Below, in pieces: positions 17,501-26,730 of a stretch of DNA of 64,000 nt. The notes below the pieces were generated by a model. The model had not been told where the DNA came from. It saw nothing but the letters and a program-made list of their open reading frames with translations, and did not search any database. Position numbers and translations under genes: made by a program. Origin of the DNA: Aliiglaciecola sp. 3_MG-2023 (GTDB taxonomy: Bacteria > Pseudomonadota > Gammaproteobacteria > Enterobacterales > Alteromonadaceae). Position 1 is the first letter of the stretch; every line of letters starts with the position of its first letter. The DNA lies in the NCBI RefSeq assembly GCF_030548205.1, contig NZ_JAUORV010000002.1:186001-250000 (forward strand), read 5' to 3'.

Positions 17501-18838
17501 TTATTGCGGTTTATTACTGCCGCTTTTTTCGTTATTCAGGGTTTGATAGAGAGGTAATCGTGCTAAATGTTGATTAATTTGCGCAACAACTAGCTTGTAC
17601 TCATCAGTTTCAACATGTCCATATTGCTGAACAAAATCTCGTTTGCTCAAACCTTCAGGTAAGCTATCAATGACTGGGAAAAATAAATCTTCACTTTGAA
17701 CTTGTGATAAGACATCTTGGAAAGCGTCGGCGTAAATCGGGTCAATCGCCATAGAAGCGAATTTAATTCCGGCCAGATCAGCGGCTAAATCAGCGAAGCT
17801 AAAACCTGATCCCCCTTCAGCCCTATCCATCAACTCCTTAAATTCGCCCACAGCATTGCTTATCCCCTGTTGGGTTAAAATTTTGATTGCTGCGGAAATA
17901 ACAAAATGTTGAGTTAAATCACTGCGCCCTCTTAAAAGGGGCCGATAATAAGGCATAACCACTTTGTTTTGATATGGTTGCACGTCACCAATAAAATTCG
18001 CCATGCGGTGATGACCTACATAAATCGCTAGGGCTAGTAAAGCCGATTCATTTTCTAGTACCGCTGACGACTTAGCCGTTCTAACCTTTACTTTTTTGAA
18101 TAAGGGATTGATGTAATCTGCTAATGGTAACCCTGCTGGATGTTGAGAAAAACTCAATCCGTCTAAATACGTCAAATAATAGCTAACTCTTTGTTTAAGT
18201 TCCTCATCACCGCTGCCTGACAGACCGTTTTTAATTTCATTTAAACTAACCAAAAACTCATGAATAGGAATTAGCCTTACGTTTAACTCATCAGCAGAAA
18301 CAGTCACTTCAGAGACTTGATTTAACGCCAAGTCTCCCAAATCACTTTTGGTCCAGCGGTTGATAATATACGTCATCATCGAAATAGCCCAGTCCCCTGA
18401 AATGGGTAAATCACCTAAATGTACATTAGCCACTTTAATGCCCTGAGCAGGGACTAACTCACCTTCGAAATTAACATAAGCTGTTAGCCAGTTGATGGGA
18501 ATTTTATAGCTAAATTTAACGCCTAGCTTTTGTTTACTTGTGTCTATTTGCCCTGAGAACTCCGGAACAGCGCGTTGTAAAAAGCCTACAATACTGTTCA
18601 TTTGCGCTTTGGAAATAACAATGGTTTGGGGAATGTAGCGCTTACGAGTGACTTGTCGTGCTTGAGAAAGCAGTAAATTTATGGTGTCTGCATCATCCAC
18701 TTGTACAGATGCGTTGGCAACGACAATGGGCTTTGATTCAACAATTAACACCGTTAAAATAATTAAGCATGCAACTAAAGTTAGCAATAATACTTTGCAT
18801 AATTTAATGACTTTAGACATAAGGGGAAGTCCAAACAC
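17501..18838 (-). CDS. Membrane-anchored protein of unknown function
   Basis: I do not recognise the family. The 445-residue protein has one amino-terminal hydrophobic helix (about residues 8-32), after which everything is predicted to lie in the periplasm. The start may be the second methionine, at 18820 (MSKVIKLCK), which gives a cleaner anchor. The body is mixed alpha/beta with no cysteines after the helix and no catalytic motif that I can name. It lies about 50 bases downstream of parE on the same strand and is probably co-transcribed with it. The carboxyl end is polar. Confidence 0.7.
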   Translation of the reverse strand: MFGLPLMSKVIKLCKVLLLTLVACLIILTVLIVESKPIVVANASVQVDDADTINLLLSQARQVTRKRYIPQTIVISKAQMNSIVGFLQRAVPEFSGQIDTSKQKLGVKFSYKIPINWLTAYVNFEGELVPAQGIKVANVHLGDLPISGDWAISMMTYIINRWTKSDLGDLALNQVSEVTVSADELNVRLIPIHEFLVSLNEIKNGLSGSGDEELKQRVSYYLTYLDGLSFSQHPAGLPLADYINPLFKKVKVRTAKSSAVLENESALLALAIYVGHHRMANFIGDVQPYQNKVVMPYYRPLLRGRSDLTQHFVISAAIKILTQQGISNAVGEFKELMDRAEGGSGFSFADLAADLAGIKFASMAIDPIYADAFQDVLSQVQSEDLFFPVIDSLPEGLSKRDFVQQYGHVETDEYKLVVAQINQHLARLPLYQTLNNEKSGSNKPQ

Positions 18839-18889
18839 CTTGCAACACCGAGCTGATAAAATTCATCCTTGTTTTAAATATTGCGTTAC

Positions 18890-20842
<1,953 letters not shown>

Positions 20843-20955
20843 TTATCAACTCAAGATGCGCTGAGCAATCAACATATTGGGTTTTCTCAACTCATTCCCT
20901 CATGACATTTTTTAAACCCTTTGCTAACCTGAAGGCTATCGCCATGGAAAACAGC

Positions 20956-21531
20956 TTACGACAGCAAAAATTTAAAAATATCGGGTAGATGATCAGCGTA
21001 GTTTTGAAAACTATGATCCCCCCCTTGTTCAATAGTCAGTCGACTGTTCGCATACTTTTGCTCAGCTTGGCGATAATCCAGAGTTTCATCATCGGTTTGC
21101 AATAGCGCCCAGTAGGCTTGGGGATCAGACAGTTCTGGGGTATTTAAATCAAGAAGTTGTTGAATATGGGTCCCTTGTAAAGTGAACTCTTGATTGGTAT
21201 AGGGATTGACATGAGTGCCTAAAAACCCTTCCAATAATTCGAAAGGACGAACAGCAGGATTAATCAATACCGCTTTTCCCCCAAACTTCTCGACCAAATA
21301 AGTCGACATAAACCCGCCCATAGAACTACCAATAAAACGTAGATTTTTTCCTTCATATTTGCCTGCCAGGCTTTCTAGCATTTGCGCCGCATCTAAAGGG
21401 TAATTTGGTACTTGTGGTACTTCCACTGTCAAATCTGGATGGTATTCCCCCACATAAGCAATAGTTTGTTGTGCCTTGACAGATTGCGGAGAACTCATAA
21501 AACCGTGAATATAAATTAATACGTTTTCCAT
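20956..21531 (-). CDS. yqiA: YqiA-type alpha/beta-hydrolase esterase
   Basis: Small serine esterase; E. coli YqiA hydrolyses acyl-CoA and p-nitrophenyl esters in vitro. The 191-residue protein has the oxyanion start IYIHGFMSSPQSVKA, the nucleophile elbow GSSMGG with its serine at about residue 69, an Asp near residue 149, and the histidine of GGDHSF near residue 173. Its ATG directly abuts the cpdA stop, so it is in the nudF-yqiB-cpdA-yqiA operon. Confidence 0.9.
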   Translation of the reverse strand: MENVLIYIHGFMSSPQSVKAQQTIAYVGEYHPDLTVEVPQVPNYPLDAAQMLESLAGKYEGKNLRFIGSSMGGFMSTYLVEKFGGKAVLINPAVRPFELLEGFLGTHVNPYTNQEFTLQGTHIQQLLDLNTPELSDPQAYWALLQTDDETLDYRQAEQKYANSRLTIEQGGDHSFQNYADHLPDIFKFLLS

Positions 21532-22287
21532 TTAATCTAGTTGTTCCTGTTGCAAGCGAATAGTGGTGCAATTAAAAGTACCATCATTGTGTAATTGATA
21601 GAGCTTAAACCCCGGCATTTCATTACTTACGGAAAAATCGGCTTGATTAGCAAATTGCCAGCATGTTGACGGGCATGAGTGAAAACAACACTGGCGTATC
21701 ATTTGATGAGTGTCATGATGAATATGCCCATAAATCACCAATTTTACTTGCGGTAATTGCGTTATTTGTTCAACAAAATTGTGCCCATTAAGCCACTGGT
21801 GTTTATCCATCCAACCACCACATGGTATGGGGTGATGATGGCAAGCAATTAAATGAAAGCCCTCTGAAGCGTGTTGCAAATTATTTTTTAAGTTTTGCAA
21901 ATTTTCAACCGAAACCTGTCCTAGGGTTCCTTCATGTCGGGTATCGATACCATGAATTAACCAGCTATCTTGTTGCCAAGGTCGGCTTTTAGCTAAATCA
22001 AAATGTGTTAGCAACTCGTCGAATAAATCAGATTGGTCGTGGTTACCAGCCACCACCTTGAATTTGTTCAACAAATTAAATTGCTCCAACAATTCAAAAA
22101 AATGCTGATAACTTTGTGCGCTATCGTCACCTGAAATGTCGCCAGTCACTAAGACGCCGTCGGGATTGAGCCGCGCAACCTTGCAAAGCAGTAATTGTAG
22201 GGTTTGGTAGGGATTAATATTATTGTAGCCAGTTTTGTTCTTATCTTTGAACAAATGACAATCACTTAATTGTACTATTTTAGCCAT
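21532..22287 (-). CDS. cpdA: 3',5'-cyclic-AMP phosphodiesterase CpdA
   Basis: Class III cyclic nucleotide phosphodiesterase that lowers cAMP and so tunes CRP signalling. The metallophosphoesterase ligands are all present: LSDCHLF (Asp, His), TGDISGD (Asp), AGNHDQ (Asn, His), CHHHP (His) and YGHIHHD (His, His). The 251 residues are close to E. coli CpdA (275). It sits between yqiB and yqiA, as in enterobacteria. Confidence 0.9.
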   Translation of the reverse strand: MAKIVQLSDCHLFKDKNKTGYNNINPYQTLQLLLCKVARLNPDGVLVTGDISGDDSAQSYQHFFELLEQFNLLNKFKVVAGNHDQSDLFDELLTHFDLAKSRPWQQDSWLIHGIDTRHEGTLGQVSVENLQNLKNNLQHASEGFHLIACHHHPIPCGGWMDKHQWLNGHNFVEQITQLPQVKLVIYGHIHHDTHQMIRQCCFHSCPSTCWQFANQADFSVSNEMPGFKLYQLHNDGTFNCTTIRLQQEQLD

Positions 22288-22298
22288 GCTAATTTACG

Positions 22299-22757
22299 CT
22301 AAGTCTCAGATGAGCCTATTGACTCAGCATGACGTAAACAAAACGATAACCACTCTGCAAGGAAACGGTTGGTCATTTCTTTCTCATTGGGCTGATGCAT
22401 ATTCGTATTGGGGTAGGCGTAACTGGGTTTTAACGAACCAATATGCTGCGCACTGAGAACCTCAGCAACATTGGCATCGTGATAAAGTCGAATTTGCATT
22501 ACTGGACGCAAAAAAGCCGGTACGCCATCGGCTAACTGTGCCAATTCAAGGGTGCTGGTATAACGACTACTATCAATGATTTTAACTCGGTAGTACAAAC
22601 CATCGTTAATTTCAAACGTATAACTTAAGGTCACAGTGTCACAATCGGGCAATAAACGCAGTAAACGGGCATAATTAGCCTCACATACCGCCAACAGTGA
22701 CGGTAAGTTTGGAACATATTTGCGCTGTCTACTAAGTGTTGTCATGCCAAATGTCAC
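22299..22757 (-). CDS. yqiB: DUF1249 family protein YqiB
   Basis: Conserved protein of unknown function, family DUF1249. The 152 residues have the typical YPNTNMHQPNEKEMTNRFLAEWL ending and an EINDGLYYRVKIID core, without signal or membrane segment. The start is uncertain: ATG 22757 overlaps nudF by 26 bases, while ATG 22745 (MTTLSRQRKYVP) overlaps it by 14 and resembles other family members better. The conserved place in the nudF-yqiB-cpdA operon is the main clue to identity. Confidence 0.88.
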   Translation of the reverse strand: MTFGMTTLSRQRKYVPNLPSLLAVCEANYARLLRLLPDCDTVTLSYTFEINDGLYYRVKIIDSSRYTSTLELAQLADGVPAFLRPVMQIRLYHDANVAEVLSAQHIGSLKPSYAYPNTNMHQPNEKEMTNRFLAEWLSFCLRHAESIGSSET

Positions 22758-23358
22758 GTACTTTTTGTTCGTTAATAAGAAACCATTGTAACGCGATAAG
22801 CGTGGCAGCGTTATCGATTTTACCCTCGTTTAGCCAATCAATTGCTTCTAACTTAGTTGCACGACGCACCAAGATGTCTTCACTCTCATGCTCCAAGCCA
22901 TGCACGCCTTGCGCAGTGGAAGCATCCACTTCTCCAATGTAAATATGGATGCGTTCAGTGGTTCCACCAGGACTTGAAAGGTAGCTCAATGCTTTATGCA
23001 AACGCTTAATCGTCACGCCAGCCTCTTCGAACGCTTCGCGACGACATACCTCTTCGATAGATTCACCTTGTTCTATCATACCTGCAACTATCTCAATCAA
23101 CCAGGGTGATTGGCTTGTAGCAAAAGCTCCTATGCGAAACTGTTCGATGAAAACGAATTCATCCACTTTGGGATCGAATAACAAAACTGCGACAGCATGA
23201 CCACGCTCCAATACCTCACGTTTAACCAATTGACTCCATCCACCAGCAAATAATCGATGGGTAAATTGATAATCGATAAGCTTGAAAAAACCATTGTACA
23301 AGGATTTAGTTTGACTAATTTTCAAATCGTCTTTGCCGAAGGTTGGAAAAGGTTTCAA
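22732..23358 (-). CDS. nudF: ADP-ribose pyrophosphatase NudF
   Basis: Nudix hydrolase that splits ADP-ribose to AMP and ribose 5-phosphate. The complete Nudix box is GMIEQGESIEEVCRREAFEE followed by AGV, fitting G-X5-E-X7-REUXEEXGU. The upstream LFDPKVDEFVFIEQFRIGA segment matches the NudF dimer-interface region. The 208 residues match E. coli (209). It is the first gene of the operon running towards yqiA and is divergent from tolC. Confidence 0.93.
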   Translation of the reverse strand: MKPFPTFGKDDLKISQTKSLYNGFFKLIDYQFTHRLFAGGWSQLVKREVLERGHAVAVLLFDPKVDEFVFIEQFRIGAFATSQSPWLIEIVAGMIEQGESIEEVCRREAFEEAGVTIKRLHKALSYLSSPGGTTERIHIYIGEVDASTAQGVHGLEHESEDILVRRATKLEAIDWLNEGKIDNAATLIALQWFLINEQKVRDIWHDNT

Positions 23359-23710
23359 TTTTTAAACTCCATATTTCATATAGATCTGCTAATTTATCCG
23401 CTCAGTTACCTTGATAAACCTTTAATCTCATTGCTTAATAGCAAGTTACTTTGAGCTTAAACACTTTTATCTTAAAGATTGAGGTAAAATACGTGAAATA
23501 AACTATTGAAGTGCAACATCAGTGCAAAAACCTAGTTAAATAATACCGAACATAGGTTCTACCACACATATTCTGTTACACTTCACAGGATACTGTTACC
23601 ACTTATCGTTTTCGGTTAACGCTTGATTTACTTACACTTTGAATCGAAATAAAAATAATCGAATAAACAAACATCATGCAATACACTACGGAACAAAAAT
23701 AGGAAAGCAA
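23359..23710. other. Divergent nudF/tolC promoter region
   Basis: This 352-base stretch must contain the promoters of both genes. I see an inverted repeat AACCTA at 23529 and TAGGTT at 23553, and two direct copies of CTGTTAC at about 23573 and 23593. The earlier possible start of tolC (TTG 23639) falls inside it but looks unused. No RNA gene is seen. Confidence 0.5.
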
Positions 23711-25048
23711 ATGAAAAAATCAATTCTGTCTCTGCTTATTGGCTTTAGCGTGGCCACTCAAGCCTATGCAGATGATCTTTATCAGGTGTATCAACGCGCA
23801 CTGGAACAAGATCCCACGATCAATCAAGCGAAAGCAGATCGCGACGCAGCCTTTGAAGGCATTTCAATCAGTCGGGCGAATTTATTGCCTCAAGTTTCTG
23901 GTGTGATTAGCTACAGTAAAAGCTCTCAAGAATCCATTACTTTTGCCAACGCAGATACTGCTCCTATCGTAATTGATAATGAAACCACTAATTTAGGGTG
24001 GGACATTAGTCTTTCGTTATCTGTTTATGACCACCAAAACTGGGTTGGTCTAAATCGTGCCGAAAAAATCGCTCAACAATTCGATACTAGTTTCGCATTA
24101 GCCAAACAAGAGCTAATTGTTAGAACAACCATTGCTTACTTGGCAGTGCTGCGGGCTAAAGATGGCTTAGAATTTGTGCAAGCAGAAAAACGCGCTATCG
24201 AACGCCAGTTAGAACAAACTAAGCAACGTTTTGAAGTGGGATTAACCGCCATTACAGATGTTCACGAAGCTCAGGCTAATTTCGACAACACCGTTGCGCA
24301 AGAGATTGTCGCTGAGAACTTAGTTGAACTTAGATTAGAAGAATTGCGTGAAATTACCGGTAAATATCACGACAACTTGTCCGTGCTCAACACCGAGAGC
24401 TTTTCAGCCTCCCGCCCAATACCAGAACGGGTTGATGGCTGGTTATCAATTGCGGAAGAAAAAAACCTAGATTTAATGGTCAGTAAGTTAGCAACAGAGA
24501 TAGCCAAAGAAGATATTAAAAATGCTCGCGCAGGACATTACCCAACATTAGATCTTACCGCCTCAATTGGCAGTGACGATACTGAGGTTGGTGACCTTTC
24601 CTTACCTAAGCGAGATAATGATTCAATTGGTTTGAGTTTAACTGTACCTATTTATTCTGGCGGTAGCGTCAGCTCGCTAACAGCTCAGGCAAAATATAAT
24701 TACATCTCAGCCAGTGAAAGCCTAGAGCTGATTCATCGCTCAACGGTTCGTTCTATTCGCAGTTCATATAATGATGTAGTGGCAGCAACATCCACTATTC
24801 GTGCATTCGAACAAGCTGTCATTTCCGCCCAAAGTGCACTGCAAGCCACAGAAGCTGGATTTGATGTGGGTACGCGTACAATAGTTGATGTCTTAGACAG
24901 CACTCGTAATCTGTTTGATGCTCGCCGTAATCTTGCAGGCGCGCGTTATGATTTTATCTCTGCTGTCATGACTTTAAAACGTTCTGCGGGTAATTTGACT
25001 GAACAAGACTTAATAGATATCAATCAAGGACTAAGACCAGCATCTTAA
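23711..25048 (+). CDS. tolC: Outer-membrane efflux channel TolC
   Basis: Trimeric outer-membrane exit duct for efflux pumps and type I secretion. From ATG 23711, preceded by AGGAAAG, the protein has 445 residues. It starts with a signal peptide (MKKSILSLLIGFSVATQAYA) and then DDLYQVYQRALEQDP, the standard TolC mature start. Two repeats of the OEP fold follow, with FEVGLTAITDVHEAQ in the first and FDVGTRTIVDVLDSTR in the second. A strong terminator follows. Confidence 0.95.
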   Translation: MKKSILSLLIGFSVATQAYADDLYQVYQRALEQDPTINQAKADRDAAFEGISISRANLLPQVSGVISYSKSSQESITFANADTAPIVIDNETTNLGWDISLSLSVYDHQNWVGLNRAEKIAQQFDTSFALAKQELIVRTTIAYLAVLRAKDGLEFVQAEKRAIERQLEQTKQRFEVGLTAITDVHEAQANFDNTVAQEIVAENLVELRLEELREITGKYHDNLSVLNTESFSASRPIPERVDGWLSIAEEKNLDLMVSKLATEIAKEDIKNARAGHYPTLDLTASIGSDDTEVGDLSLPKRDNDSIGLSLTVPIYSGGSVSSLTAQAKYNYISASESLELIHRSTVRSIRSSYNDVVAATSTIRAFEQAVISAQSALQATEAGFDVGTRTIVDVLDSTRNLFDARRNLAGARYDFISAVMTLKRSAGNLTEQDLIDINQGLRPAS

Positions 25049-25062
25049 TCCTCTGAATGCTC

Positions 25063-25101
25063 AAAAAATCCGTTACCGGCGTTGTCGGTAGCGGATTTTT
25101 T
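25063..25101 (+). terminator. Rho-independent terminator of tolC
   Basis: An 11-bp stem with one G-U pair (ATCCGTTACCG at 25068, CGGTAGCGGAT at 25086) is flanked by A and T runs. Confidence 0.9.
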
Positions 25102-25173
25102 ATGGTTTCTTAAACCCACTCTTTGATATCATTAAAGCGCGTTATTTAACTCTTTGTTTGGAATTCAATTGAC

Positions 25174-26007
25174 ATGAATGCCTCTGCCATAAAAGCCAAA
25201 TTTATAAAAATTCGTTCTAACAAAATATTCGAGCTTGTAGTGATTTCAGTCATTATTTTTTCTGCGTTATTAGTTGGCGCGAAAACCTATGAAATGTCAC
25301 CTACCCTCATTTCTGTTACTACCTTTCTTGATTGGTTTATCACCTTTTTCTTTTTCACTGAAATAACCATACGATTTTTTGCAGAACCGCGAAAAAGAGA
25401 TTTCTTTAAAAGTTTATGGAACCTATTTGACACCTTAATCGTACTGGTCAGTATTATACCTGCAGACAATACTGATATGGCTATCATCGCGCGTTTAGTG
25501 AGAGTATTTAGGGTACTCAGAATGGTTTCGATTATTCCTGAATTAAGGTTGTTATTAACCTCTTTGGTAAAAGCCATGCCTCAATTAGGCTACGTAATGT
25601 TACTCATGTTTATTATATTTTATATATACGGAGCGATTGGCAGCACCTTGTTTGAGGAAATTAACCCTGTGTTATGGGGTGACATCACCATTTCAATGTT
25701 AACCCTATTTAGAGTCATGACCTTTGAAGATTGGACTGACGTGATGTATGAAACGATGGAAGTTTACCCCCTTAGTTGGATTTTTTATCTAACATTCATA
25801 TTCTTAAGTGCCTTCGCTTTTTTAAATATGGTTATAGGCATTGTCGTTAATGTCATGGAGCAGGAAAATGAAAAAGCACGCAGTGAGAAAATGTTAGAGC
25901 GGGGCGAGCCAACAATTGCAGACTTGTCTAAACAGTTGAGTGATATCCATCAACAGATTCATAAGTTGAATCAAACCCATCAATGTAAAAATACTGAAAT
26001 ACAATAG
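25174..26007 (+). CDS. Voltage-gated ion channel, one-domain NavBac/CavBac-like
   Basis: Six-helix channel subunit of the bacterial voltage-gated sodium channel family, expected to form homotetramers. The S4 sensor has R107, R110, R113 and R116 at every third position. S5-pore-S6 runs from about 135 to 232, and the selectivity filter is TFEDWTD at 183-189. The carboxyl tail (about 233-277) is charged and has heptad character, the coiled-coil expected to hold tetramers. The filter carries three acidic residues, unlike TLESW of NaChBac and NavAb. It is a single gene between the tolC terminator and a long intergenic region. Confidence 0.88.
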   Translation: MNASAIKAKFIKIRSNKIFELVVISVIIFSALLVGAKTYEMSPTLISVTTFLDWFITFFFFTEITIRFFAEPRKRDFFKSLWNLFDTLIVLVSIIPADNTDMAIIARLVRVFRVLRMVSIIPELRLLLTSLVKAMPQLGYVMLLMFIIFYIYGAIGSTLFEEINPVLWGDITISMLTLFRVMTFEDWTDVMYETMEVYPLSWIFYLTFIFLSAFAFLNMVIGIVVNVMEQENEKARSEKMLERGEPTIADLSKQLSDIHQQIHKLNQTHQCKNTEIQ

Positions 26008-26461
26008 CGCCAACAAACCTGCCAATCTGCTAATACTTCCCGCCAAAGTGCAACTAGCGGATTGGTCAGGTAAAATTTCAAAATAGAAGCGTCATCTCTC
26101 CTGCATATTCCCTTATGCGCTCTTCACCGTGTAAAGATTTATGTTCACCGATTTAGAAATATATTCATCGCAAATGAGAGTAAATTGGTGTTAATTGCAC
26201 TATAAAGATAGAGCGTCAAAAAATAATTGACGTTGAGGCGTTCTAAAAGGAATCAAACGTCAAAAGTATAGCTAATCATAACAATCAGGTAAATTAAATA
26301 ACCAAAAAAGCGCCAAAAGTTGTATTATTCAATTTCTAAAAGCTGGCATTGTTTTCGCTTATAAGAGTTTAGATAACGAAAAACACAGAATAGCTAACAA
26401 AGATAATAGTAGTGAGCGAATTTAATTTCAGCACTACTAAAATCACAAATGGAATAAAATT
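26008..26461. other. Long AT-rich intergenic region with CGTCAA inverted repeats
   Basis: This 454-base region has no long ORF. It contains CGTCAA at 26214, TTGACGTT at 26227 and AACGTCAA at 26256, which can pair in two mutually exclusive ways (26214 with 26227, or 26227 with 26256). It leads into the 56-residue small ORF and may be its leader or promoter. Confidence 0.5.
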
Positions 26462-26632
26462 ATGCGTATTAAAAGAGTCTCAGAACCATTCAAGCACTTG
26501 GCTGGAAAGTCTTTTAAGTTAGTTTGTATAGATTTGAATAGGGAAAGTTCAAACCAAAAATCCACAGTTCCAGTGAATAATGTGGTTAATTTTCCTATTT
26601 CAAAGAAATGTAAGAATTTCAAAAAAGACTAG
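26462..26632 (+). CDS. Small ORF, 56 residues, unknown
   Basis: ATG at 26462 opens a 56-codon frame beginning MRIKRVSEPFKHLAGKSF. It is basic (many Lys and Arg) and has no signal peptide or membrane segment. A weak GGAA lies nine bases upstream. Support for its being real comes from the strong palindromic terminator 30 bases after its stop, placed exactly between it and the convergent TPR gene. I do not recognise a family, and it could be non-coding RNA instead. Confidence 0.4.
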   Translation: MRIKRVSEPFKHLAGKSFKLVCIDLNRESSNQKSTVPVNNVVNFPISKKCKNFKKD

Positions 26633-26661
26633 AAATATTTTCTGAATTATTTTGTAAATTT

Positions 26662-26687
26662 AAAAAGGGAGCAATTGCTCCCTTTTT
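26662..26687. terminator. Bidirectional terminator, perfect palindrome
   Basis: A perfect 26-base palindrome (AAAAAGGGAGCAA with its complement) gives a GC-rich stem with A run before and T run after on both strands. It closes the TPR gene on the minus strand and whatever is transcribed from the plus strand. Confidence 0.9.
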
Positions 26688-26730
26688 AAAAAACCGCGAG
26701 TTCCAACATTCCAGCTAAAACCTTGTTGCG

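Noticed and set aside
23639-23710. 24-residue extension of TolC from TTG
   Set aside because: The ATG at 23711 gives a normal signal peptide and follows AGGAAAG.
26184-26200. Sigma-54-like sequence TGGTGTTAATTGCA before the 56-residue ORF
   Set aside because: The GG to GC spacing is 8, not the required 10, so it does not fit a -24/-12 promoter.
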